From: Brevundimonas sp. UBA986
Lineage (GTDB): Bacteria; Pseudomonadota; Alphaproteobacteria; Caulobacterales; Caulobacteraceae
Length of the DNA: 6,634 nt
Reading direction: 5' to 3'
NCBI GenBank assembly: GCA_002292165.1
Contig: DBBK01000232.1
Span: 25,634 to 32,267 of the forward strand
Shown one piece after another: positions 1 through 5,381 of the stretch. The first letter of the stretch is position 1. Every line of letters starts with the position of its first letter. Both the position numbers and the translations under genes were made by a program. The notes under the pieces were generated by a model that was not told the origin of the DNA, searched no databases, and saw only the letters and a program-made list of their open reading frames with translations.

Positions 1-572
1 GCCGTGTTCACCACCGCTCCGACGCCGGTCAGGACCGCGCAGCCGAACAGGGCGGCCTCGTCCAGCGGCAGTTCGGGATCGACCTTGACCAGCGAACGGC
101 GCGACACGACCGCACGGTCGGCGAAGGCGGAGCAGCCGAGGTGGTGGTTCAGGGCCTCGCCGTCGTGATGGATGCGCTTGCCGCCCGAGAGCAGCTCACC
201 CTTGCCGTTGGCGACGGCGCCGGGTTCGCACAGGGCCGGGCGGCCCTCGGCGCAGGGGTTGCAGTGGCCGCAGGACGGCATGAAGACCATGACCACATGG
301 TCGCCGACGGCGAGGTCGGTGATCCCGTCGCCGAGCGCCTCCACCACCCCTGCGGCCTCGTGACCCAGGGCCATGGGCAGGGGGCGGGGGCGGTCGCCGT
401 TGATCACGCTGAGGTCCGAATGGCACAGGCCCGCGGCCTTGATCGCCACCAGAACCTCGCCGGGGCCGGGCGGGTCCAGGGTGACCGTCTCCACCGCCAG
501 AGGACGACTGTCGGCATAGGGACGGGCGGCGCCCATGGATCGCAGGACGGCGGCTCTGGTGGTGATCGTCAT
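1..572 (-). CDS. Zinc-dependent medium-chain alcohol dehydrogenase, N-terminal 190 residues (3' end outside window)
   Basis: Reading the minus strand from the ATG at 572-570 gives an open frame to the window edge that begins MTITTRAAVLRSMGAARPY. It is an NAD(P)-type zinc alcohol dehydrogenase of the medium-chain superfamily, cytoplasmic, oxidising alcohols or reducing aldehydes; the exact substrate cannot be read. The catalytic zinc ligands are visible as Cys50 (GLCHSDLSVINGD), His71-Glu72 (GHEAAG) and Cys178 (FGCAVLTGVGAVVNT). The four structural-zinc cysteines are Cys101, Cys104, Cys107 and Cys115. The GCAVLTGVGAVVNTA segment resembles the class III/AdhC-like group (COG1062) more than short-form tetrameric alcohol dehydrogenases. 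The nucleotide-binding Rossmann half lies beyond the edge. A GAGG at 579-582 (minus), six bases before the ATG, supports the start. The gene is divergent from the thioesterase at 769, with a perfect palindrome just upstream. The family is certain; the subclass (glutathione-dependent formaldehyde versus aryl or general alcohol dehydrogenase) is not. Confidence 0.93.
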   Translation of the reverse strand, partial: MTITTRAAVLRSMGAARPYADSRPLAVETVTLDPPGPGEVLVAIKAAGLCHSDLSVINGDRPRPLPMALGHEAAGVVEALGDGITDLAVGDHVVMVFMPSCGHCNPCAEGRPALCEPGAVANGKGELLSGGKRIHHDGEALNHHLGCSAFADRAVVSRRSLVKVDPELPLDEAALFGCAVLTGVGAVVNT

Positions 573-585
573 TGGCGGCCTCGTG

Positions 586-602
586 ATCGATGACACATCG
601 AT
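586..602. promoter_or_regulatory. Perfect 17-bp inverted repeat, candidate operator upstream of the alcohol dehydrogenase
   Basis: The arms ATCGATG (586-592) and CATCGAT (596-602) are exact reverse complements around a three-base centre, ACA. The repeat begins 13 bases upstream of the dehydrogenase start codon, just beyond its ribosome binding site. It sits in the 196-bp spacer shared with the divergent thioesterase gene. The size and symmetry fit a dimeric repressor operator (for example TetR or GntR type), but no regulator gene is in view. The rest of the spacer (603-768) shows no gene and no clear promoter pair. Confidence 0.45.
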
Positions 603-768
603 AGGCGCTTGACGCAGCGTCGGCCAAGCCCGAGCGTCGTTCCGCGAGCAGCTCCGCCGGACGGACATCCCCGGATTCGTTCCGAAGGCGGCAAGAAACC
701 CCTGCGCTCATGCAGCCGACGACCGTGTCGGCGGCGTTAGCGCCAAAAAATGAGGACGAGGAACCGCC

Positions 769-1203
769 ATGCCGATCCGGGACGAAGGCCCCCTGGCCGA
801 TCGCGCCACCTACAAGGCCTTCCACATGGTTTCGACCCGCTGGGCCGACAACGACCAGTACGGCCACATCAACAACGCCAAATTCTACGAGTTCGTGGAC
901 TCGGCGGTGAACGCCCACCTGATCATCGCCGACGCCCTGACCGAATCGATCGGCCTGGTGGTCGACAGCGGCTGCCGATACACCTCGTCCCTGGCCTTCC
1001 CCGATGTGATCGAGGTCGGGATCAAGGTCGATCACGTCGGCACCTCCAGCGTGAAATACGGATTCGCCGTCTTCCGCCGTGGGGTCAGCGTCCCGGCCGC
1101 CATCGGCCATTTCGTTCATGTCTACGTCGACTCCGAGACGCGCCGGCCGAAGCCGCTGCCGGCAAAGCTGCGCGCTGTGGTCGAGAACCTGAAGGCCGAC
1201 TGA
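769..1203 (+). CDS. Hotdog-fold acyl-CoA thioesterase (4HBT family)
   Basis: This 144-residue protein is a single-domain hotdog-fold thioesterase, expected to hydrolyse an acyl-CoA or related thioester in the cytoplasm. The diagnostic segment is TRWADNDQYGHINNAKFYEF at residues 23-42. Within it, Asp29 aligns with the catalytic Asp17 of the Pseudomonas 4-hydroxybenzoyl-CoA thioesterase, and GHINN continues the conserved motif into the central helix. The remainder alternates beta strands (for example IEVGIKVDHVGTSSVKYGF) as expected for the fold, and the length is typical of the family. The start at 769 is supported by GAGGA at 758-762, six bases before the ATG. No signal peptide is present. 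It is transcribed away from the alcohol dehydrogenase and is followed by hairpins that probably end its message. The physiological substrate cannot be inferred; YbgC/FadM-like long-chain or aromatic acyl-CoA activity are both possible. Confidence 0.88.
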   Translation: MPIRDEGPLADRATYKAFHMVSTRWADNDQYGHINNAKFYEFVDSAVNAHLIIADALTESIGLVVDSGCRYTSSLAFPDVIEVGIKVDHVGTSSVKYGFAVFRRGVSVPAAIGHFVHVYVDSETRRPKPLPAKLRAVVENLKAD

Positions 1204-1266
1204 GGCCGCTTCCGGCCCGTATTGCCGAAGGTTCACTTGCCTGAAGACGCTACGCCTGTAGCGTCT
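1204..1266 (+). terminator. Two consecutive hairpins after the thioesterase gene, probable terminator
   Basis: The first hairpin starts directly after the stop codon: GGCCG (1204-1208), loop CTTC, CGGCC (1213-1217). The second is stronger: AGACGCTAC (1245-1253), loop GCCT (1254-1257), GTAGCGTCT (1258-1266), a perfect nine-base-pair stem. Neither is followed by a long T run (the second is followed by GTCTGACC). Termination is therefore inferred from stem strength and position between two same-strand genes. RNA processing or stabilisation is an alternative. Confidence 0.5.
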
Positions 1267-1272
1267 GTCTGA

Positions 1273-1299
1273 CCCCGCGCCTCTGCGGGGGCGGAGGCG
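1273..1299 (+). promoter_or_regulatory. Mutually exclusive hairpins at the ribosome binding site of the acetamidase gene
   Basis: Two alternative perfect six-base-pair stems share this stretch. Hairpin A pairs CCCCGC (1273-1278) with GCGGGG (1285-1290) around a six-base loop, leaving the Shine-Dalgarno GGAGG (1293-1297) open. Hairpin B pairs CGCCTC (1278-1283) with GAGGCG (1294-1299) and buries most of that Shine-Dalgarno. Base 1278 is used in both stems, and the loop of A is the anti-Shine-Dalgarno strand of B, so the two cannot coexist. The start codon follows at 1305. This could be a translational switch, or a by-product of GC-rich sequence. Confidence 0.35.
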
Positions 1300-1304
1300 T
1301 TCGA

Positions 1305-2621
1305 ATGCGGCATCTGATCCTGGGTCTGGCGGCTGCGGCCGTCTCTTCCGCCTTGGGAGCGCCTTCCGCGCTCGCGGCGCCCGAGACCTGGCTGCTGTCG
1401 GTCGATCGGTGGGGCAATGCGGAGCATGCAGCCCTGACGCTGGAAGCCTCGGGCCATGTCCTGACAGGTCGGCTGGACGACTGGACGATCAGCGGGCGCA
1501 CGGACGGCGAGCGGCTGACCTTCACCGCCACGGACGGCGACGGCGACGTCCGCCGCTTCGAGGCGACGGTACGGAACGGCGTCCTGACCGGTACGGCCGA
1601 CTATGAGGATACCTCCAACACCGGCGCACGGGTGCGCCACGCCGTCACGGGGCTGAGACTGGTCTTGCCCGATGGGCCGCCGACGCGCCGGACCTATGAT
1701 CCGCAGACCTTCTCCAACACCTTCACGGCCGATCTCGCGCCGGCGATGGTGATCCAGCCGGGCGACGTTGTGGCGACGCGGACGATCGATTCCGGCGGGG
1801 TCGACGCACAGGGGCGGACCGTCGCCCTCTACGGCAACCCCCAGACCGGACCCTTCTTCGTCGCGGGAGCCGAGGCCGGCGATGTGCTGGCGATCCATAT
1901 CCGCAAGCTGTCGCTGAACCGCGACTGGGCCGACAGCCTGGACGGCTTCTCCGGCCGGGCGCTGTCGCAAGGGCTGGCGAGGGTCCCGGATCTGGGCGCG
2001 CGGGTGCGCTGGCGGCTCGATCGGGCGGCGGGGACGGCGCGGCTGGACAATCCGCCGGAGGGGCTGAAGGACTATGTCGTGCCGGTGCGGCCCATGTTGG
2101 GCGGGCTGGGCGTGGCGCCCGACTTCGGCTTTCCGGCCCAGTCGGCGGGCGATACCGGACGGCACGGCGGCAATATGGACCTGAATGCGATCGGGGAGGG
2201 GGCGACGGTCTATCTGCCGGTGTTCCAGCCCGGCGCCATGCTGTTCCTCGGCGACGGCCATGCGCTTCAGGGCGACGGCGAGACGACCCAGTGGGCGCTG
2301 GAGACCTCGCTGGACGTCGAGTTCAGCGTCGAGATTCTGCCCTCACGCCCCCTGTCCGCGCCGCGCGTCGAGACGGCCGACCGGATCACCGTGCTGGGCC
2401 AGGCGCCGTCGCTGGACGAGGCCGTTCGCGCGGCGACCGGCGGCATGGTCCAGTGGCTGCAGCAGGACTACGGCCTGACGGTCTCGGAGGCCTCGATGAT
2501 CCTCGGTACGGCGGCCGAATACCGCGTCGCGACCCTGGCCGGGCGCAATGCCGGGCTGAGTCTCAGTCTCGACAAGGGGCGGCTGGCGGGGCTGAAGCGG
2601 GTTCAGTCCTCGTCGAGGTAG
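1305..2621 (+). CDS. Secreted acetamidase/formamidase-family hydrolase with an N-terminal beta-rich domain
   Basis: This 438-residue protein starts at an ATG seven bases after GGAGG (1293-1297). Residues 1-25 form a Sec signal peptide: MRHL, a hydrophobic run to about residue 18, then an SALAA cleavage region, so the enzyme should act in the periplasm or outside. Residues about 28-120 are a beta-rich extra domain of repeated short strands (for example HVLTGRLDDWTISGR, RFEATVRNGVLTGTADY) whose role is unknown. The acetamidase/formamidase domain follows from about 130 to 348. It carries the family hallmarks: an early strand pair with QPGDVV (151-156), GPFFVAGAEAGDVLAIHI (182-199), GGNMDLN (288-294), and the GDGHALQGDGE segment (316-326) followed by a strand ending in FSVEIL. 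Residues 360-437 form a further C-terminal portion of the same family. Family members hydrolyse formamide, acetamide or related short amides to ammonia and the acid; this one's substrate is unknown. Its 3' end overlaps the convergent small gene by 19 bp. Confidence 0.88.
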   Translation: MRHLILGLAAAAVSSALGAPSALAAPETWLLSVDRWGNAEHAALTLEASGHVLTGRLDDWTISGRTDGERLTFTATDGDGDVRRFEATVRNGVLTGTADYEDTSNTGARVRHAVTGLRLVLPDGPPTRRTYDPQTFSNTFTADLAPAMVIQPGDVVATRTIDSGGVDAQGRTVALYGNPQTGPFFVAGAEAGDVLAIHIRKLSLNRDWADSLDGFSGRALSQGLARVPDLGARVRWRLDRAAGTARLDNPPEGLKDYVVPVRPMLGGLGVAPDFGFPAQSAGDTGRHGGNMDLNAIGEGATVYLPVFQPGAMLFLGDGHALQGDGETTQWALETSLDVEFSVEILPSRPLSAPRVETADRITVLGQAPSLDEAVRAATGGMVQWLQQDYGLTVSEASMILGTAAEYRVATLAGRNAGLSLSLDKGRLAGLKRVQSSSR

Positions 2622-2806
2622 CGCGCCAGAAGCACGGCGCCGACCGTGGTGACGACGCCCAGGGCGAAGGCGGCGACGATGGAGCCGGTGGCCACGGCGG
2701 TCGAGACGGTGACAGGGCGCGCCTCGTACCATTCGACGATGTCGGCCTCGTCCAGATCGTCGTCTTCGTAACCGGCGGCTTCGGCGGCGTAATCGGGTCC
2801 GGTCAT
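2603..2806 (-). CDS. Small acidic single-pass membrane protein, function unknown
   Basis: This minus-strand gene encodes 67 residues. The first 30 or so are hydrophilic and very acidic (YEDDDLDEADIVEWYEAR). They are followed by one hydrophobic segment at about residues 35-61 (VSTAVATGSIVAAFALGVV and onward to VLLA), ending in RYLDED. This predicts one transmembrane helix with acidic tails; topology is not clear. The ATG at 2806-2804 is preceded by a purine-rich AGAGAAGAG about six bases upstream, a reasonable ribosome binding site, which argues that the gene is real despite its size. The stop overlaps the end of the acetamidase gene by 19 bp on the opposite strand. I do not recognise the family and assign no function. 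Confidence 0.72.
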   Translation of the reverse strand: MTGPDYAAEAAGYEDDDLDEADIVEWYEARPVTVSTAVATGSIVAAFALGVVTTVGAVLLARYLDED

Positions 2807-2827
2807 GGAGAACTCTTCTCTCTTGGT

Positions 2828-2867
2828 GCGCTAACGCTCGCAACGCGGTTGCTCGCTGCTTGAGCGC
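2828..2867. repeat. Nested intergenic palindrome between the small membrane protein gene and yebC
   Basis: The outer arms are GCGCT (2828-2832) and AGCGC (2863-2867). The inner arms are GCAAC (2840-2844) and GTTGC (2848-2852) around GCG, all perfect. Between them, GCTCGCAAC and GTTGCTCGC form a near-symmetric extension. On the plus strand the structure is followed by GGTTTTA. It lies 22-61 bases upstream of the minus-strand start codon at 2806, so it could be a structured 5' leader of that gene, an operator, or a dispersed intergenic repeat. The rest of the spacer to 2950 shows no gene. Confidence 0.45.
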
Positions 2868-2956
2868 GGTTTTACCCCGGCGCAAGCCGTGGTGCGTTGG
2901 TGATGCCTAAATCCGTCGCCGACTTGGCGGTTCCGTCTTTCGCGTGCAACGGGCGC

Positions 2957-2990
2957 CTGTCGTGACAGTCGGTCGCGCATCGGCTAGAGG
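2957..2990 (+). promoter_or_regulatory. Candidate housekeeping promoter of yebC with an overlapping 12-bp palindrome
   Basis: GTGACAG (2962-2968), 14 bases, then GCTAGAGG (2983-2990) matches the published Caulobacter housekeeping pattern TTGACGS-N(10-14)-GCTANAWC well, differing at a few positions. Transcription would start near 2996, leaving a leader of about 70 bases before the yebC ATG. The perfect palindrome CTGTC-GT-GACAG (2957-2968) overlaps the -35 element, so a dimeric regulator could compete with polymerase there. The promoter call is by motif only. Confidence 0.5.
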
Positions 2991-3066
2991 CGGCGGCTCC
3001 ACCGCGTGGCGCTCAAGCAGAGCGGCCGCGTCGCGAACGATAGCGCCCACTACCAAGAGACCTTCT

Positions 3067-3840
3067 ATGGCCGGCCATTCCAAGTTCAAGAACATCATGC
3101 ACCGCAAGGGTCGCGCCGACGCGGTGCGCTCCAAGCTGTTCTCCAAGCTGTCGCGCGACATTACCGTGGCGGCCAAGAACGGCATGCCCGATCCGGCCCT
3201 GAACCCGCGCCTGCGTCTGGCGATCAATAACGCCAAGGCCGAGAGCCTGCCCAAGGACGTGATCGCCCGCGCGATCAACAAGGCCGCCGGCGGCGACGTC
3301 GATACGATGGAAGAGGTCCGCTACGAGGGCCGTGGCCCCGGCGGCGTCGGCATCATCGTCGAGGCCCTGACCGACAACCGCAACCGCGCGGCCTCCAACA
3401 TCGGCGCGGCCTTCAAGAAGAACGGCGGCGCGCTGAGCGAGATGAACTCGGTCGCCTTCATGTGGGACAAGGTCGGCCAGATCATCTACAAGGCCGAGGC
3501 CGGCACTGAAGACGCCGTCATGGAGGCCGCCATCGAGGCCGGCGCCCAGGACGTCGAGAGCGATCTGGTCAAGCCCGACATCTATGAGGACGCGCCGGGC
3601 CACACCATCTGGACCGCCTTCGAGGACCTGAACGACGTCGCCGAGGCCATGTCCAAGGTGCTGGGCGACCCCAAGTCCACCGCCATCGTCTGGAAGCCCC
3701 AGTCGGAGGTGCCGGTCTCGGGCGAGCAGGTCGGGACCCTGCTGAAACTCCTCGACGCCCTGGACGCCGAGGACGACGTCTCCTCCGTCTATTCCAACGA
3801 GGACATCTCGGACGAAGACCTGGCGAAATACGCCGGGTGA
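3067..3840 (+). CDS. yebC: YebC/PmpR (TACO1-like) family translation and regulatory factor
   Basis: This protein has 257 residues and begins MAGHSKFKNIMHRKGRADA, the highly conserved N-terminus of the YebC family (usually MAGHSKW; here Phe replaces Trp). Further hallmarks are the positively charged helical region DALN-type stretch PDPALNPRLRLAINNAKAES (41-60), RYEGRGPGGVGIIVEALTDN (85-104), the NRAASNIGAAFKKNGG segment (107-121) and an acidic C-terminal region (SNEDISDEDL, 243-252). Length is within the usual 240-260. Members are cytoplasmic. Some have been described as DNA-binding regulators (PmpR), and others, like mitochondrial TACO1, act at ribosomes to relieve stalling at proline-rich stretches; which applies here cannot be read. 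The frame extends upstream, but the start at 3067 is fixed by the family N-terminus and by AAGAGA (3055-3060) six bases before it. It is preceded by a good promoter and followed by a 196-bp spacer, so it is probably monocistronic. Confidence 0.97.
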   Translation: MAGHSKFKNIMHRKGRADAVRSKLFSKLSRDITVAAKNGMPDPALNPRLRLAINNAKAESLPKDVIARAINKAAGGDVDTMEEVRYEGRGPGGVGIIVEALTDNRNRAASNIGAAFKKNGGALSEMNSVAFMWDKVGQIIYKAEAGTEDAVMEAAIEAGAQDVESDLVKPDIYEDAPGHTIWTAFEDLNDVAEAMSKVLGDPKSTAIVWKPQSEVPVSGEQVGTLLKLLDALDAEDDVSSVYSNEDISDEDLAKYAG

Positions 3841-3862
3841 CGACGCCGGCGGGGTCGATGGG

Positions 3863-3894
3863 GCGGGTTGTCCCGTTTGCGAGCGGGTTGTCCC
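3863..3894 (+). repeat. Tandem 12-bp direct repeats after yebC, 20 bp apart
   Basis: GCGGGTTGTCCC occurs exactly at 3863-3874 and again at 3883-3894, a start-to-start distance of 20 bases, close to two DNA turns. A shortened third copy, GGGTTGTCC, is at 4009-4017, just before the ribosome binding site of the coiled-coil gene. Each copy has a small internal symmetry (GGG-TTGT-CCC). The arrangement suggests sites for a regulator bound on one DNA face, though weak terminator hairpins for yebC are another reading. Confidence 0.45.
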
Positions 3895-3904
3895 CAGACG
3901 CACG

Positions 3905-3975
3905 GAGTCGCCCGTATCGACTCGCCGGGAGCCGGAAGTTAACGTTTGGTTGAAGGGGCGCCGGGGGTCCGATTC
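3905..3975 (+). promoter_or_regulatory. CtrA-like box with clustered GANTC sites upstream of the coiled-coil gene
   Basis: TTAA-N7-TTGA at 3939-3953 differs by one base from the CtrA consensus TTAA-N7-TTAA known from Caulobacter and relatives. Three GANTC sites, the target of the cell-cycle methyltransferase CcrM, surround it: GAGTC (3905-3909), GACTC (3919-3923) and GATTC (3971-3975). The block lies about 60-130 bases upstream of the start codon at 4037, a normal place for promoter control. No clear -35/-10 pair was identified. CtrA and CcrM/GcrA control is inferred from motifs. Confidence 0.45.
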
Positions 3976-4036
3976 GTTTGAAGGTCTTGTCAGGAGGCCG
4001 CCTCCCGAGGGTTGTCCACCAATCGGAGTGCAGACG

Positions 4037-5380
4037 ATGCTGTCCAGGATCGACCGGGTTCTGTCGCGAAACGGCAAGGGCGAACGCGCCAACGCGGCCG
4101 GCCAGGCCGAAACCGTCGTCGGCCAGGACGCCGCGGGGGTCATCGGCGAACGGTTCGAGACCATTCAGGACAGCCTCGACCAACTTTCGGACATGGCCCA
4201 GAAGTTCGGGACCTTCGAGAGCCTGCTGGTCCAGCTGCGTGATCCACTGGAAGCCGAGTTCCGCTCGCGCCGCGACAACCACGTCGAACTGATCAATCTG
4301 CGCGTCGCCCACGGCGAGGCCGCCGAGCGTCTGGAAGCCGCCAGCGCCGAGGCCCGCAAGCTGGCGGCCGCCCTCGGCGAGGCCGAAGGCAAGGTCGAGG
4401 ACCTGACCGCCCGCAACGGCGAACAGTCCGCCTCGCTTCAGGAAGCCCGTATCGAGACCGACCGCCTGCGCAGCGACCTGTCGCTGGCGACCTCGAAGGT
4501 CGATGCGCTGGAGATCGCTGAACGCGCCGCGACCCAGCGCATCCGCGAGCTGGAACAGGATCAGGATTCGCTGCGCAGCCAGTTGAAGCAGGCCGAGACG
4601 CAACGCACCGAATCCGAGAACGGCCGCGCCCAGACCCAGCGTGACCACGCCCTGGTGCTGGAAGAGAACACCGTCCTGCGCCGCCGCATGGAAGAGGTTT
4701 CGGCCGAGGTCGCATCGCTGGCCCGCTCGTCTGCCGCCAGCGAAGGCCTGCTGGCCACCGAACGCGCCCGCGCGGCGTCGGAGCAGAGCGAGACGGCCCG
4801 CAACATGCGGGTGCTGGAAAACCAGACCGAGACGGCCCGGGCGGAGATCGCCTCCCTGTCGGCGCGTCTGGACACGGCGACGGCGCGCGCCAACGGGCTG
4901 GAGGTCCTGAACACCGAACAGGCCTCACGCCTGAGCGAGCTGCAGGCCGGGTCGCACGGCGCCGAGCGCAAGGGCGAGCAGCTGCAGATCAGCCTGGACC
5001 GCGCCCTGGAGCGCATCCGCGGTCTGGAAAGTGAGGTCGAGGAAACCCGCCAGCGTCTGGCCGGGATGGAGGTCGCGCGTCTGGCGGCCGTCGACCGCGC
5101 CGAGACCCTGACCAAGGCCGCCTCGACCCACGACAAGGCGATCGCCCGCGCCGAGGACCGGATGCTGAAGATCCAGGCCAAGCTGGCGGCGGTGCAGGAA
5201 GATCACCACACCAAGGCCGAGGGCTGGCTGCAGCAGATCACGTCGCTGCGCGCCGATGTCGAGGGCGCCCGCGCCGAGGCCGCCATGTCGGCGGCGGCTC
5301 TGGATGCGGCGCGTCGCGAACGCGGCGGCCGTCCAGCCCCGACCGAAAGCCACGGCTCGGTTCAGTCGCTCGTCGGCTGA
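4037..5380 (+). CDS. Long coiled-coil protein, crescentin-like intermediate-filament candidate
   Basis: This protein has 447 residues. Residues 1-20 are basic and partly amphipathic (MLSRIDRVLSRNGKGERANA). From about 35 to 428 almost everything is predicted long alpha-helical coiled coil, rich in Ala, Glu, Arg, Gln and Leu with few prolines (one at residue 70). A short non-helical tail follows (GGRPAPTESHGSVQSLVG). There is no signal peptide, membrane helix or catalytic motif. The size, basic head, long rod and short tail resemble crescentin, the cell-curvature filament of Caulobacter (about 457 residues, basic N-terminus needed for envelope attachment). The segment LSDMAQKFGTFESLLVQLRD (50-69) looks like the conserved head-rod junction, but I could not align it. 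The ATG at 4037 is chosen because GGAG (4025-4028) precedes it by eight bases; an in-frame TTG at 3950 is less likely. A CtrA-like box lies upstream. Alternatives are another rod-forming scaffold or an SMC-like fragment; no ATPase heads are present. Confidence 0.6.
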   Translation: MLSRIDRVLSRNGKGERANAAGQAETVVGQDAAGVIGERFETIQDSLDQLSDMAQKFGTFESLLVQLRDPLEAEFRSRRDNHVELINLRVAHGEAAERLEAASAEARKLAAALGEAEGKVEDLTARNGEQSASLQEARIETDRLRSDLSLATSKVDALEIAERAATQRIRELEQDQDSLRSQLKQAETQRTESENGRAQTQRDHALVLEENTVLRRRMEEVSAEVASLARSSAASEGLLATERARAASEQSETARNMRVLENQTETARAEIASLSARLDTATARANGLEVLNTEQASRLSELQAGSHGAERKGEQLQISLDRALERIRGLESEVEETRQRLAGMEVARLAAVDRAETLTKAASTHDKAIARAEDRMLKIQAKLAAVQEDHHTKAEGWLQQITSLRADVEGARAEAAMSAAALDAARRERGGRPAPTESHGSVQSLVG

Positions 5381-5381
5381 A

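Noticed and set aside
609..615. TTGACGC as a -35 element for the thioesterase gene
   Set aside because: The heptamer matches the Caulobacter -35 pattern, but no GCTANAWC-like -10 follows within 10-14 bases.
733..744. GGCG-TTAG-CGCC hairpin followed by an A run before the thioesterase gene
   Set aside because: The four-base-pair stem is too weak for a terminator, and no upstream plus-strand gene ends there.
196..1236. Long minus-strand open frame (346 codons) crossing the dehydrogenase, spacer and thioesterase
   Set aside because: It lies in other frames over two recognisable genes, its translation is low-complexity (Arg/Gly/Asp-rich), and it has no family motif; it is a shadow frame of GC-rich DNA.
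1233..2261. Long minus-strand open frame (342 codons) antisense to the acetamidase gene
   Set aside because: The plus-strand frame has a signal peptide and full family motifs; the antisense translation is Arg/Gln/Pro-rich with no domain.
2944..3066. Upstream extension of the yebC frame by 41 codons
   Set aside because: YebC family proteins begin at MAGHSK, the extension is Arg/Ser/Ala-rich filler, and the predicted promoter -10 lies inside it.
3992..4005. AGGAGG inside a GGAGGC-C-GCCTCC palindrome
   Set aside because: No start codon lies at a suitable distance, so it is not a working ribosome binding site; the palindrome is short and GC-rich enough to be chance.
4012..4020. TTGTCCACC as a DnaA box
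   Set aside because: It differs from TTATNCACA at two positions, stands alone, and has no nearby AT-rich region or replication genes; it is better seen as a copy of the GGGTTGTCC repeat.
3950..4036. TTG start 29 codons upstream of the coiled-coil gene
   Set aside because: It would place the CtrA-like box across the start codon and lacks a good ribosome binding site, while the ATG at 4037 has GGAG at the right distance and gives a basic head like crescentin.
3013..4648. Overlapping minus-strand open frames antisense to yebC and the coiled-coil gene
   Set aside because: They run antisense to clearly recognised proteins, with Gly/Val/Asp/Leu-biased translations typical of the reverse of GC-rich codons and no supporting ribosome binding sites.
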